A stretch of 64,000 bases of DNA from assembly GCA_003222245.1 (NCBI GenBank), contig QHVH01000003.1, positions 62,001-126,000 of the forward strand, read 5' to 3'. The DNA is from Blastocatellia bacterium AA13 (GTDB lineage Bacteria > Acidobacteriota > Blastocatellia > UBA7656). The notes under the pieces were generated by a model. It was not told the DNA's origin. It ran no database searches and worked only from the letters and a program-made list of their open reading frames with translations. This document shows, one piece after another, positions 8,346 to 17,541 of this stretch; the first letter of the stretch is position 1, and each line of letters begins with the position of its first letter. The position numbers and the translations under genes are program-made.

Positions 8346-9494
8346 ACGATCGAATTAGAAGACGCGTATCAGGTCGCCACATACAAAAAGTTCCCGTTTG
8401 CGCTTGAGAGGGGCGAGGACGTCTGGGTCTACACAACAGACGGCCGGCGCTTTCTCGACCTGTACGGAGGTCATGCCGTCGTCTCGACGGGACACTCGCA
8501 TCCGCGCATCGTCGAAGCGATTCACTCGCAGGCAAATCGGCTTATCTTCTACTCGAACCTCGTGTACAGCGACGTGCGTGCTCGCGCCGCAACAAAGCTG
8601 ATTCAAATCGCGCCGGAGCTGCTGTCGAAGGTGTTCTTTGTCAACTCGGGAACCGAAGCGAATGAAAGCGCTATGAAGACCGCGAGAATGCTCACCGAAC
8701 GAAAGAAGATCATATCCTTTGAAGGCGCGTTTCACGGGCGAACTCCGGGATCGCTTGCCGCCTGCGGGCTGCCGAAATACTCGCAGGGGGTCGCCCCGAT
8801 GCTCGACGGGCATATTCGCGCGCCGTTCGGCGATTCGAGCGCCGTAGAGAAGTTAATAGACGATGACACGGCCGCCGTTATTCTCGAGCCGATTCAATCC
8901 ATGGCCGGAGTCATAATGGCGGGGCGGGATTTTTATCACGATCTTCGCGATATCTGCGACGCCGCCGGAGCGATGCTCATCTACGACGAGGTTCAGACCG
9001 GCATGGGCCGAACAGGAGAGTTTTTTTTCGCGGGACGCGACGGCGTGGTCCCCGACATGATCACGCTCGCGAAAGGGATTGCCAGCGGCGTGCCGATGGG
9101 CGCCGTGCTGATGACCGAAGCGATTGCAGGCGAAATTAAGACGGGCGATCTTGGAACAACATTCGGCGGAGGAATGATCGCATCCGCCGCGCTGGAAGCT
9201 ACCGTTGACGTGATATGCGACGAAGGACTGCTCGACAATGTTCGAGAGAACTCGTTGTACTTGAAAGCCGAGCTAAAGGAGCTGCCCGCGGTTGAGGAAG
9301 TGCGAGGCCTTGGGTATCTGTTGGGCCTAACTTTTAAATCGGGAGACGCCAAGCCCTATCAAGCCGGCTTACTGGATCGAAATATCATTACCGGTGTGGC
9401 GGATGACACGCGAGTGCTGCGGCTCTTGCCGCCTTTGACTTTGAAGAAGCCGGAGATCGACCTGTTTATCAATGCACTTTCCGATATTGCGTAA
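8313..9494 (+). CDS. argD: Acyl-ornithine aminotransferase (class III PLP)
   Basis: The 393-residue class III aminotransferase has the motifs DLYGGHAVVSTGHSHP, NSGTEANE, AFHGRT, the DEVQTGMGRTG block and the PLP lysine Lys254 in TLAKG. It converts acylglutamate semialdehyde to acylornithine with glutamate as donor. The true start is uncertain: ATGs at 8313, 8316, 8325, 8328 and 8337 lie in the 12-nt repeat, and the family fold begins only at about residue 18. No strong Shine-Dalgarno precedes any of them. The stop precedes the next ATG by 7 nt. Confidence 0.93.
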   Translation: MMEIMMETMTETIELEDAYQVATYKKFPFALERGEDVWVYTTDGRRFLDLYGGHAVVSTGHSHPRIVEAIHSQANRLIFYSNLVYSDVRARAATKLIQIAPELLSKVFFVNSGTEANESAMKTARMLTERKKIISFEGAFHGRTPGSLAACGLPKYSQGVAPMLDGHIRAPFGDSSAVEKLIDDDTAAVILEPIQSMAGVIMAGRDFYHDLRDICDAAGAMLIYDEVQTGMGRTGEFFFAGRDGVVPDMITLAKGIASGVPMGAVLMTEAIAGEIKTGDLGTTFGGGMIASAALEATVDVICDEGLLDNVRENSLYLKAELKELPAVEEVRGLGYLLGLTFKSGDAKPYQAGLLDRNIITGVADDTRVLRLLPPLTLKKPEIDLFINALSDIA

Positions 9495-9501
9495 GTATTT
9501 G

Positions 9502-10512
9502 ATGATGGACCTAAAAGGCAGAGACTTTTTGAGCACGGGCGATTTTGTCCGAGACGAGTTGATCGAGCTGCTCGATCTCGCGGAAGACTTCAAATCGAGC
9601 GGCCACGACGAACGCTCGCTGCTTGGAAAGAGCGTGGCGCTCGTGTTCCTGAACCCCTCGCTTAGAACGCGCACGTCGATGGAGATAGCGATCCATCAGC
9701 TCGGCGGCCACGCCGTGACGCTGGACGTGGGAAAGAGCACATGGAGCCTCGAGCATAGCGAAGGCATGATAATGGACTCGGATAAAACCGAACACATAAA
9801 AGAAGCTGCGCGAGTGCTGTCGCGATATGCCGCCGGCATCGGCGTCCGCGCGTTTCCCGAAATGCAGAACTATTTGGAAGAGATTGCCGAACCGATTGTG
9901 CGAGGCTTCGCAAAATACAGCGACGCGCCGGTGTTCAATCTCGAGTCCGCAAATCACCATCCGTTTCAGGCGCTGGCGGACGCGATGACGATTCGTGAAA
10001 AGCTCAGCGGGTTTCGCGGCGAGCGCGTCGTGCTGACGTGGGCATATCATCCCAAGCCGCTGCCGATGGCGGTACCCAATTCGTTCGCGCTGATTGCCGC
10101 GCAGATGGGACTTGATCTAACGATCGCGTGCCCGCCCGAATACGACCTGGGCGATGAAGCGATGGAAGAGATCGGCCGCGCCGCATCTAACAGCGGCGGA
10201 AGAATAGGTGCTTCGCGCGATTATCGGGATGCGTGCGCGGGGGCCCGAATCGTCTACGCCAAGAGCTGGGGAAGCAAGCTCTTTTATGGACAAGCCGAAG
10301 ACGACCTTGCTTGCAGGCAAAAACATCGTGACTGGATTGTGGACGAGGACTTGATGAGAACGACGGACCGCGGCTGGTTCATGCACTGTCTTCCCGTTCG
10401 CCGCAACGTTGTCGTGACCGACGGAGTTCTCGACGGTCCGTCGAACGCGGCAATCGATCAAGCCGAGAATCGACTACACGTTCAAAAGGCGGTGCTCGCT
10501 TCACTCCTGTAG
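9502..10512 (+). CDS. argF': N-acyl-L-ornithine carbamoyltransferase (acetyl- or succinylornithine type)
   Basis: The 336-residue protein belongs to the transcarbamylase superfamily but follows the acetyl/succinylornithine subfamily rather than ordinary ArgF. It has NPSLRTRTSMEIA (carbamoyl phosphate loop), TWAYHPKPLPMAVPNS, MHCLPVRRNVVVTD and AENRLHVQKAV. These enzymes carbamoylate acylornithine, so the pathway makes acylcitrulline and then needs a deacylase. The substrate-determining position before the conserved EH is Thr96 (codon 9787-9789), where Xanthomonas acetylornithine enzymes have Glu and Bacteroides succinylornithine enzymes have Pro. ATG 9502 or 9505 was chosen over the upstream start at 9472, which lies inside argD. 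It is followed 13 nt later by argB. Confidence 0.9.
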   Translation: MMDLKGRDFLSTGDFVRDELIELLDLAEDFKSSGHDERSLLGKSVALVFLNPSLRTRTSMEIAIHQLGGHAVTLDVGKSTWSLEHSEGMIMDSDKTEHIKEAARVLSRYAAGIGVRAFPEMQNYLEEIAEPIVRGFAKYSDAPVFNLESANHHPFQALADAMTIREKLSGFRGERVVLTWAYHPKPLPMAVPNSFALIAAQMGLDLTIACPPEYDLGDEAMEEIGRAASNSGGRIGASRDYRDACAGARIVYAKSWGSKLFYGQAEDDLACRQKHRDWIVDEDLMRTTDRGWFMHCLPVRRNVVVTDGVLDGPSNAAIDQAENRLHVQKAVLASLL

Positions 10513-10525
10513 TCTGGAGGACTCG

Positions 10526-11413
10526 ATGAGTCAGGAACGATTGGATCTGCTGCGTGAAGCGCTGCCTTACATTCAGCGATTCAAGAACAAGACCTTCGTC
10601 GTCAAGCTTTCGGGCAAGGTCACCGAAGATCAAGATCAATTGAATTCACTGGCCGAGGAGATCACGCTGTGCCAGCAGGTCGGGATACACCTCGCGATTA
10701 TTCACGGAGGCGGCAAGCAATTAACGGCCATCGCCGAGCGGCTCGGCATAGAACAGCGACTCGTGAACGGCCGCCGCGTGACAGACGCAGATACGCTGGA
10801 AGTGGCGAAGATGGTATTCGCCGGCCAAATCAATCTGGATATTCTTGCGGCTCTCCGGCGAGCGGGAGCGGAAACGGTCGGGCTTTCGGGCGTCGACGGG
10901 AACATTATCCATGCAAGGCGCCGTGAGATTCAGAATGTTTTGAACCAGGACACCGGTCTGGTTGAAGCCGTTGATTTCGGCCATGTCGGCGACATCGTAG
11001 AGCTGAATGTTCGGCTGCTGAGATTGCTGCTTGATAATTCCTATATACCGGTCGTCTCGTCGCTCGGAGCGGACGAGCAGGGAAACGTCTATAACATAAA
11101 CGCCGACACAATCGCCGCGGAGATAGCGGTTCACTTGAACGCTGAGAAGTTGATCATTCTCACCGATGTCGATGGAATTCTGCTCGACCGCGCCGATCCA
11201 TCTTCCAGGATTTCACGGCTCACGGCAGCCGATGCGGATCGGCTTGTAGGGGATAAGGTCGTCTCTTCCGGCATGCTCCCCAAACTGGCTGCCATAGCCC
11301 ACCTCATTCGCCGCGGTGTTCGAAGCGCGCACATCATCAACGGTTCAAAACGGAACGCGCTATTGAACGAAGTATTCACTGACCAGGGCGCCGGAACTAT
11401 GGTGACGGGATAG
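10526..11413 (+). CDS. argB: N-acetylglutamate kinase
   Basis: The 295-residue amino-acid kinase has the phosphate loop KLSGK, the IIHGGGKQ block, NINADTIAAEIAVHL and the DVDGIL segment. It phosphorylates acylglutamate, the second step of arginine synthesis. GGAGGA lies 5-6 nt before ATG 10526. It is the last gene of the cluster; argA/argJ, a deacylase and argH are not in the window. The N-terminal helix (LREALPYIQRFKNKTFVVK) resembles that of arginine-sensitive hexameric kinases, but feedback inhibition is only an inference. About 230 nt without a gene follow it. Confidence 0.94.
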   Translation: MSQERLDLLREALPYIQRFKNKTFVVKLSGKVTEDQDQLNSLAEEITLCQQVGIHLAIIHGGGKQLTAIAERLGIEQRLVNGRRVTDADTLEVAKMVFAGQINLDILAALRRAGAETVGLSGVDGNIIHARRREIQNVLNQDTGLVEAVDFGHVGDIVELNVRLLRLLLDNSYIPVVSSLGADEQGNVYNINADTIAAEIAVHLNAEKLIILTDVDGILLDRADPSSRISRLTAADADRLVGDKVVSSGMLPKLAAIAHLIRRGVRSAHIINGSKRNALLNEVFTDQGAGTMVTG

Positions 11414-11575
11414 TATGGGGTGTCTGGGGCAAGGTGTCAGCGGCAAAGGGCTCAGGTTTCGGGCAGGTGAGCGGGTTGTTTTGATAGGAAACGGCAACAT
11501 GATTTTCAATTCGTGCGATGAGTCGTGAGAGGCCGAAGTTGGCGCCGTTGGGTTCACCATTTCGGTAAGTCCCGT

Positions 11576-11603
11576 TTGAAATAAGTGCCCAATTCAATAT
11601 AAT
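11576..11603 (+). promoter_or_regulatory. Sigma-70-type promoter of panBC
   Basis: TTGAAA at 11576-11581 and a perfect TATAAT at 11598-11603 are separated by 16 nt. Transcription would start near 11610, leaving a leader of about 35 nt with GGAGGG at 11632-11637 before the panB TTG start. Confidence 0.7.
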
Positions 11604-11644
11604 CCCTGCCACTTCTTCATGCGTTCAGATCGGAGGGAATTCAC

Positions 11645-12538
11645 TTGAGTCATATTACAGAAGGCAGTACTCCGCGGGTTACCGCGCCGCATATCCGCTC
11701 CCGAAAAGGCGGCCAGCCGATTGTAGCCGTAACCGCTCACGATTACCCGACGGCTCGCCTGGTCGACGAAGCAGGGTTGGACTTGATCCTGGTCGGAGAC
11801 AGCCTGGCTCAAACCGTCCTCGGCTATGAGTCCACTTTACCGGTTACGCTCGACGAGATGATCGCGCACACACGAGCCGTCCGAAGAGCTGTCCGCCGCG
11901 CTCTGGTAGTCGGCGACATGCCTTTTGGCTCATATCACGAGAGTTCGCTTCAGGCCGTCGAATCCGCGATTCGTTTTATCAAAGAGGGGGGCGCGGACGC
12001 GGTGAAATTGGAAGGCGGCTCGCTTCGAGTTCCGGCCGTTCGGGCAATTGTCGAAGCTGAGGTTCCCGTGATGGGCCATATCGGCCTGACTCCGCAATCG
12101 GTGCTTCGAATGGGCGGATACCGCGTACAGGGCAAGACGATCGATGCGGCTCGTGAATTGATCGAAGACTCCGTCGCGCTCGAACGAGCCGGTGTTTTCT
12201 CGATCGTACTGGAAGGCATTCCCGCTGAGATCTCGCGAATTATCACGGAACGCGTATCCGTGCCTACGATCGGCATCGGCGCGGGCCTTGATTGCGACGG
12301 CCAGATACTGGTCTTTAACGATCTGGTCGGACTTACTTTCGGACATACGGCCAAGTTCGTCCGGCAATACCTCGACCTCAAACAGGAGATAGCGGGGGCG
12401 CTCAAAAAGTTCTCCGACGACGTGAGCACAAGAAGGTTCCCCGCCGACGCCGAGAGCTATCATCTCCCCCAGGGAATCGAGCTTGATCTGGTCGAGGAAC
12501 ACAGTCTGGAGATGCCTCCGCTCGGACCGGTCAACTGA
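11645..12538 (+). CDS. panB: 3-methyl-2-oxobutanoate hydroxymethyltransferase
   Basis: The 297-residue TIM-barrel enzyme has the PanB motifs VTAHDYPTARLVDEAG, LVGDSLAQTVLGYESTLPVT, DMPFGSYH, KLEGG and TIGIGAGLDCDGQILV. It transfers a hydroxymethyl group from methylenetetrahydrofolate to ketoisovalerate, the first committed step of pantothenate synthesis. The start is TTG at 11645, supported by GGAGGG 7 nt upstream. In the usual motif the fourth residue is a Ser or Tyr variant (AYDY/AYDA); here it reads AHDY, a common variation. It is followed 7 nt later by panC. Confidence 0.95.
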   Translation: MSHITEGSTPRVTAPHIRSRKGGQPIVAVTAHDYPTARLVDEAGLDLILVGDSLAQTVLGYESTLPVTLDEMIAHTRAVRRAVRRALVVGDMPFGSYHESSLQAVESAIRFIKEGGADAVKLEGGSLRVPAVRAIVEAEVPVMGHIGLTPQSVLRMGGYRVQGKTIDAARELIEDSVALERAGVFSIVLEGIPAEISRIITERVSVPTIGIGAGLDCDGQILVFNDLVGLTFGHTAKFVRQYLDLKQEIAGALKKFSDDVSTRRFPADAESYHLPQGIELDLVEEHSLEMPPLGPVN

Positions 12539-12545
12539 ATTCGCG

Positions 12546-13403
12546 ATGGAGATAATCAATCGAATACCTCGGATGATGTCCGTCGCGCGAGAGCTCAAGG
12601 CTCGTGGAAAACGTATCGGGCTTGTACCCACAATGGGGGCGTTTCACGAAGGACACCTTTCGCTTATGTCGCGAGCGCGTGAGATGAGCGACACCGTCAT
12701 TACTTCCGTATTCGTGAATCCGATGCAGTTTGGACCCGGCGAAGATTATGAACGCTATCCCCGCGACCTTGCTCGCGACGCCGAGCTGGCTTTTACACGC
12801 GGAGTCGACCTGATCTTCGCGCCGCCGGCGAGCGAAGTGTACCCCGAAGGCTTTACGACATACGTCAACGTGGAGGGTCTTACTGACAGGCTCGAAGGGG
12901 CCAGTCGTCCCGGCCATTTTCGCGGCGTCACCACCGTGGTAAATAAGCTCTTCAACATCGTCCAACCGCAATTCGCGTTTTTTGGCCGAAAGGACGCGCA
13001 ACAGGTAATCGTAATCAAGCGAATGGTCCACGATCTGGCGATGGGAATCGAGATTGTCGTAGGTCCAACCGTGCGCGAGGAAGACGGCCTTGCGCTCTCA
13101 TCACGCAACGCATACCTGTCCTCCGAAGATCGAAAGGCCGCGATCGTTCTGCGCCGCGCCCTCGAGCGAGGACGCGCTCTGTACAACTCAGGCGAACGGG
13201 ACGCAGGCCGTCTGGTCTCAGCTATTCAGTCGTTAATCGAAAGTGAGCCGCGCACTCGAGTTGATTATGTATCCGTCAACGAGGTTAACGATCTTCGAGA
13301 ACCCGCGCTCATCCGTTCCGACAGAGCCACGCTCATCTCAGCCGCAATATATATAGGCGATACTCGATTGATCGATAACATCGTGCTCAACGGCGAACTG
13401 TAG
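12546..13403 (+). CDS. panC: Pantothenate synthetase
   Basis: The 285-residue protein has the nucleotidyl-transferase motif PTMGAFHEGHLSL, the FVNPMQFGPGEDYERYPR block, FFGRKDAQQ and the KMSKS-like LSSRNAYLS. It condenses pantoate and beta-alanine with ATP. ATG 12546 gives the standard N terminus (MEIINRIPRMMSVAREL); an upstream in-frame start at 12483 lies inside panB and was rejected. panD is not in the window. It ends 65 nt before the convergent kinase gene; no clear terminator was seen in between. Confidence 0.95.
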   Translation: MEIINRIPRMMSVARELKARGKRIGLVPTMGAFHEGHLSLMSRAREMSDTVITSVFVNPMQFGPGEDYERYPRDLARDAELAFTRGVDLIFAPPASEVYPEGFTTYVNVEGLTDRLEGASRPGHFRGVTTVVNKLFNIVQPQFAFFGRKDAQQVIVIKRMVHDLAMGIEIVVGPTVREEDGLALSSRNAYLSSEDRKAAIVLRRALERGRALYNSGERDAGRLVSAIQSLIESEPRTRVDYVSVNEVNDLREPALIRSDRATLISAAIYIGDTRLIDNIVLNGEL

Positions 13404-13468
13404 GAAGGTAAGCGGCGAAGAGCGCTGCCGTCGCGAGACCTGTCGTCTTACCGCTGAGCTTTTGGTCT

Positions 13469-14842
13469 TCACCTTGGAAGCCGGAGCCGCGCCTGACAGC
13501 CTCGCGCGCCGTTTCTATTCTCGAGAGTGAGCGTGCCTCCGTGGCCCTCCGCGATCTGCCGGCTCAGGACGAGACCGATGCCGGAGCCGCCCAGCTTGGT
13601 CGTGAAGAACGGGACAAACAGATTCGAGGTGTTAGGCAATCCCGGCCCGTCGTCGTCGATCCAGACTTCCAGGAAACGGGCGCTTGTCTCCCATCCCATC
13701 TCGACTCCGCCGCCGGTTTCGAGCGCGGCGTCGACGGCGTTTCCGACCACATTGATCAAGAGTTGTTCGAGTTGATCCGGGTCGGCGCGAACGGTCACGT
13801 CCGGACCTGTCTTGACGGACACGGGCAAGCGCCTTTCGAGGCCCGAGACCCGGCTGATCAAATCGGATATTCGAATCGAATGGAGACTGGGTTTCGGCAG
13901 CCTCGCCAGACGTGCGTAAGCAGTCATGAACCGGTTTAGCGATTCGGTTCTACCCGCGATTACCGTGAGTCCTCGTCGCGTGTCCTCGCGCCAATCGTCT
14001 GGAAGCGGTTCGCGTTCGATCAACGCTTCCAGGCTGCCCGCGATGGATTTGATAGGAGCCAGTGAGTTGTTCAGCTCATGGCCGATGACTCGAACCAGCC
14101 TCTTCCATGCCTCTCGTTCTTCCTCGCGCAGTTCCTGGCTGAGGTCGGAGAGAACGATGACGTTGTGCGGAAGGCCTCCTTTTCTGAAGTGGCTCCGCCG
14201 AAGCCCCCAGCGCCGATCCGACGGCCCTAACTGAATGGTTCGAACGGAATCTCCCTGCAGCCAATCGGATACGCCGAGTTCTTCCGCGCTCAGTCCCAGC
14301 GCTCGTTCAGCGGTCTGTCCAAGCAGGCTCTCACCGGCTCGATTAACCAGTCGCAACTGACCGTGCCCATCGAAGGTGAACACGGCTACGTCGACCTCCG
14401 ACATCACCGTCCGAAGCAACGCGGTCGCTTCGAGCGAGTCCAGTCGCTGTTCGCGCATTATTTCGCCAAGAGCGTTCACCTCGAGGAGTACTTCTCCGAG
14501 AGCGTCATCCCTGCGGGCCCCTCTTGCGCGAATCGAATAATCTTCTTCGTGAAGCGCGGCCAGGAGATTAGAGAGCGTTTGAAGCGGCCGGATCACGCGT
14601 TGCCGTACCGCCAGCGAAAATCCAAGCCAGAAGGCGAGGACTAATATCGTAAAGGTCCATTGAACTCGCGTGCTGTGAGCCGCCTGCCAGAGCATATAGA
14701 GCGCTAAGGCGGAGCCGGGCAGCCCCGCGGACAGGACCATCAGCATTATCTTCGATTCGAAGCTGACTCGATCGCCGCCCGCAAGATCACGAGCCCTTTT
14801 GCGCGCTTTTCTCTCGTCTGCTTGTGATAAGGCTGCGTTCAT
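13469..14842 (-). CDS. NtrY-like membrane sensor histidine kinase
   Basis: A 457-residue kinase with two transmembrane helices (about 31-51 and 61-80) and almost no periplasmic loop, a HAMP-like segment (81-135), a PAS domain (140-235), the HisKA box with His255 in VIGHELNNSLAPIKS, and an HATPase domain with NVVGNAVDA, DDDGPGLP and GGSGIGLVLS. Such short-loop kinases sense membrane or cytoplasmic cues. It starts 50 nt after the sigma-54 activator gene on the same strand and is its probable partner. ATG 14842 is the family-like start. The signal is unknown. Confidence 0.9.
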   Translation of the reverse strand: MNAALSQADERKARKRARDLAGGDRVSFESKIMLMVLSAGLPGSALALYMLWQAAHSTRVQWTFTILVLAFWLGFSLAVRQRVIRPLQTLSNLLAALHEEDYSIRARGARRDDALGEVLLEVNALGEIMREQRLDSLEATALLRTVMSEVDVAVFTFDGHGQLRLVNRAGESLLGQTAERALGLSAEELGVSDWLQGDSVRTIQLGPSDRRWGLRRSHFRKGGLPHNVIVLSDLSQELREEEREAWKRLVRVIGHELNNSLAPIKSIAGSLEALIEREPLPDDWREDTRRGLTVIAGRTESLNRFMTAYARLARLPKPSLHSIRISDLISRVSGLERRLPVSVKTGPDVTVRADPDQLEQLLINVVGNAVDAALETGGGVEMGWETSARFLEVWIDDDGPGLPNTSNLFVPFFTTKLGGSGIGLVLSRQIAEGHGGTLTLENRNGARGCQARLRLPR

Positions 14843-14892
14843 TTTGGATCGCCGGTAGGCGGCTCTGGCTCCAAAGACGGCGGGGCCGGCGC

Positions 14893-16257
14893 CTACAAAC
14901 CGTAACGCTGGAGTCTGCGATAGAGAGCGCTGCGGCTGAGGCCGAGCGCTTCGGCCGCCTTGCTCACGTTTCCTTCGAAGCGCGCGAGAGCCTTTTGAAT
15001 TAGAAGGCTCTCGACTTCTTCAAGGCTCATGTCTTCGAGGCGCTGGCCGGCCTCGCGGGACTGGCGCAATCCAAGATCGCTTGCGGAAATCGCTTTGTCC
15101 CTGGCCATCAGCACCGCGCGTTCGACCGTGTGTGCAAGCTCGCGAACGTTGCCGGGCCAGTGATAGTCAAGCAGCGCCTGCATGGCGGCCGGTTCGAAGC
15201 CTGTAAGATCTTTTCTATAATGCCTCGATCGCTTGCTCAAAAAATCGCCCGCGAGCAGCGGTACGTCCTCGCGCCGCTCGCGCAGCGGAGGAACCCGTAT
15301 CTCGATGGTGTTGAGCCTGAACAAGAGATCTTGTCTGAAGCGGCCCGCCGCCGCTTCCTCATTGAGATCGGCATTGGTAGCCGAGATGATTCGCACGTCT
15401 ACCCGATTAGTCCTTGAAGATCCCACGCGCTCAAACTCGCCGGTTTCGAGCACTCGAAGAAGCTTGGCCTGTTGAGTCGGCAGAATATTTGCAATTTCAT
15501 CCAGAAAGAGAGTGCCTCCGGCCGCGAACTCGAATCTGCCCACTCGATCCACTTTTGCGTCGGTGAACGCGCCTTTCACATGGCCGAACAGCTCGCTCTC
15601 AAAAACTCCTTCGGAAAGACCTCCGACATTGACCGTAACCATCGGCCTCGAGGCGCGATTAGAAACCGTATGCAGAGCTTGAGCTACGACACCTTTGCCG
15701 GCGCCGTTCTCTCCCGTTATGAGGACGTTTGCATCGGAAGGACCGACCCGTTCGATTATTTGAAGAACCGGTTGCATCGCGCGTGATTGCGCGATCAAAG
15801 GAAGCGCGCCCTCGTCGCGCAGTATGCGGTTTTCGGCCTCGAGCAGTTTTCCGCGGCGCAATGCCTGGCCCAACTCCATCTGAGTCTTGAGAATCGAAAT
15901 CACGCGGGCGTTGTCCCAGGGTTTTTGAACGAAATCGCGAGCTCCGTTTCGCATTGCCTCAACGGCGATGGGAACGGTTCCCCAGGCGGTCATCACTACC
16001 ACCGGAAGCGAATCGTCAAATGCTCTGATGCGGTGGAGGAGGTCGAGCCCCTCCTGCCCCGAAGTCGTATCGCGCGCATAATTGAGATCCATCAGAAGAA
16101 GGGCGTAATCCTTTTTCTTCAAAGCCTCCATCACCGCGGCCGGCGACGATGCGGCGCTTACCTGAAAGCCCTCTGTTTTTAGCAGGAGACGTAATGCTTC
16201 GATCACATCCGGTTGATCGTCGGCGACCAGGATGCTCGTGGAGTTCTCTATGGCCAT
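14893..16257 (-). CDS. Sigma-54-dependent response regulator (NtrC family)
   Basis: The 454-residue protein has a receiver domain (about 9-125, with phospho-acceptor Asp in LLMDLNY), a sigma-54 AAA+ domain (about 150-380: Walker A GENGAGKG, FLDEIANI, GNVRELAHTVERAV) and a C-terminal Fis-type helix-turn-helix (NVSKAAEALGLSRSALYRRL). It would activate sigma-54 promoters when phosphorylated by the adjacent kinase. The sigma-54-contacting loop reads GAFTDA instead of GAFTGA (Asp near residue 233). ATG 16257 was chosen over TTG 16266 because GAGGA is better spaced from the ATG. Confidence 0.92.
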   Translation of the reverse strand: MAIENSTSILVADDQPDVIEALRLLLKTEGFQVSAASSPAAVMEALKKKDYALLLMDLNYARDTTSGQEGLDLLHRIRAFDDSLPVVVMTAWGTVPIAVEAMRNGARDFVQKPWDNARVISILKTQMELGQALRRGKLLEAENRILRDEGALPLIAQSRAMQPVLQIIERVGPSDANVLITGENGAGKGVVAQALHTVSNRASRPMVTVNVGGLSEGVFESELFGHVKGAFTDAKVDRVGRFEFAAGGTLFLDEIANILPTQQAKLLRVLETGEFERVGSSRTNRVDVRIISATNADLNEEAAAGRFRQDLLFRLNTIEIRVPPLRERREDVPLLAGDFLSKRSRHYRKDLTGFEPAAMQALLDYHWPGNVRELAHTVERAVLMARDKAISASDLGLRQSREAGQRLEDMSLEEVESLLIQKALARFEGNVSKAAEALGLSRSALYRRLQRYGL

Positions 16258-16328
16258 CGTACTCAAATCCTCGCTCGCAAAAGAATTTATCTTACACCAG
16301 AACTCCTAATTTAAGACTGAAGATCAAC

Positions 16329-16357
16329 GCTAAGCCGACGCTAAGCCATGCTAAGCC
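16329..16357. repeat. Three copies of GCTAAGCC
   Basis: GCTAAGCC occurs at 16329-16336, 16340-16347 and 16350-16357, 10-11 bp apart. The last copy includes the stop codon of the dehydrogenase gene. This is about one helical turn per copy, upstream of the response regulator gene; it may be a regulator site or slippage. Confidence 0.6.
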
Positions 16358-17469
16358 TTCGCGAAGGCTTCCTTATTTACGACGAATGGCAGTCGCGCCG
16401 GGTCGCCCTTTGAGCTTCCTTCGAGCAGATCGATAATCGTTTGAACACATCGGCCCGCCATCCCTCGCTCGGGATCGATTGAGAGGCGGGTCTCGTTTGT
16501 TCCGGATGCGAAGTGATGAAACAGGCGCAAGCGGTCTCTCAAAACCGGATCGCGAAGCGGACTGTCGGCGGGTAAGGGCTCGGTCTCGAATACATCCAGC
16601 GCGGCTCCGGCTATGACCTCGTTGATCAATGCATCGTATAGAGCATCTTCGTCCACGACCTGGCCGCGAGACGTGTTGATCAGATAAGCCGAGCGTTTCA
16701 TTCGAGCAAGGTTCTTATGGCTCATCAAGCGGCGGGTTGGAAAATTCGACGCTCCTTCCAAAAGCAACGGTACGTGCAGGCTGACGTAGTCGGAGCGCTC
16801 GAGTAGCCCCTCAAAAGAGACATATGCGATAGCTTGCCGTTCACGGCTGAACCCGGCTTCGAATCTTAAATCCATCTCGCGTTGGGCATATTCCACGAAG
16901 TTGTCGTGCTGACCTCGCGGGCTGAACAAAAGCACGCTCATATCGAAGCCTATGCACTTCTTTGCGAATGCCTTGCCGATGCTCCCGGCGCCGACGATAC
17001 CCACGGTCTTGCAGGTTACTTCGTCTCCAAGAATCGGATAATAGGGATGCCAGGAGCGCCATCTATTTTCTTCAACCAGCTTTTCAGAGCTGTAAAGCCG
17101 CCGCGACAGCGCTCCGAGCATAAAGAGCGCGAACTCGGCGGTAGCTTCCGTAAGAACATCAGGAGTGTTCGCAAAAGGAATCCTATAGCGATTGGCTGCA
17201 TCGCGATCGATGTTGTCGAATCCGACCGCGAATTGCGCGACGAGCTTCAGAGTACCTTCCCCTGCTCGCAATACGTCCTCATCAATGGGATCTCGAAGCG
17301 TGGTTATGATCACATCAATGCCGCTGCCGACCTTATCGACTATGACACTCTTTGGCGGCGCTTCCGAACCGGGGTAGACCTCGATTTCATAACCGTGCTC
17401 GCGCAGCCTTGCCGTCGCTGCTTCACCAATATCGGCGGTTAGGAAAATTCGGATCATTTGATCAGGCAT
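16351..17469 (-). CDS. D-isomer-specific 2-hydroxyacid dehydrogenase
   Basis: A 372-residue NAD-dependent dehydrogenase of the glyoxylate/hydroxypyruvate reductase type. It has the substrate-site segment QFAVGFDNIDRDAA, the NAD loop GIVGAGSIGKAFAKKC, catalytic Arg in NTSRGQVVDE, Glu in DVFETEPLP and His in LFHHFASGTNETR. It is about 50 residues longer than usual; the extra length is a charged insert after the NAD loop (around GQHDNFVEYAQREMDL). ATG 17469 or 17457 are both possible starts and neither has a clear Shine-Dalgarno. The substrate is not predictable from sequence. Confidence 0.88.
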   Translation of the reverse strand: MPDQMIRIFLTADIGEAATARLREHGYEIEVYPGSEAPPKSVIVDKVGSGIDVIITTLRDPIDEDVLRAGEGTLKLVAQFAVGFDNIDRDAANRYRIPFANTPDVLTEATAEFALFMLGALSRRLYSSEKLVEENRWRSWHPYYPILGDEVTCKTVGIVGAGSIGKAFAKKCIGFDMSVLLFSPRGQHDNFVEYAQREMDLRFEAGFSRERQAIAYVSFEGLLERSDYVSLHVPLLLEGASNFPTRRLMSHKNLARMKRSAYLINTSRGQVVDEDALYDALINEVIAGAALDVFETEPLPADSPLRDPVLRDRLRLFHHFASGTNETRLSIDPERGMAGRCVQTIIDLLEGSSKGDPARLPFVVNKEAFAKA

Positions 17470-17541
17470 CACGTGGGGGAGAGTTTGATCGGTCTATGCG
17501 ACTCTTTTTTTGAGGCCCGAAAGCAGCCTCTCGTTTCTTTG

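Noticed and set aside
13404-13468. Terminator between panC and the converging kinase gene
   Set aside because: GGTAAG and CTTACC can pair, but only across a loop of nearly 40 nt, with no T-tract.
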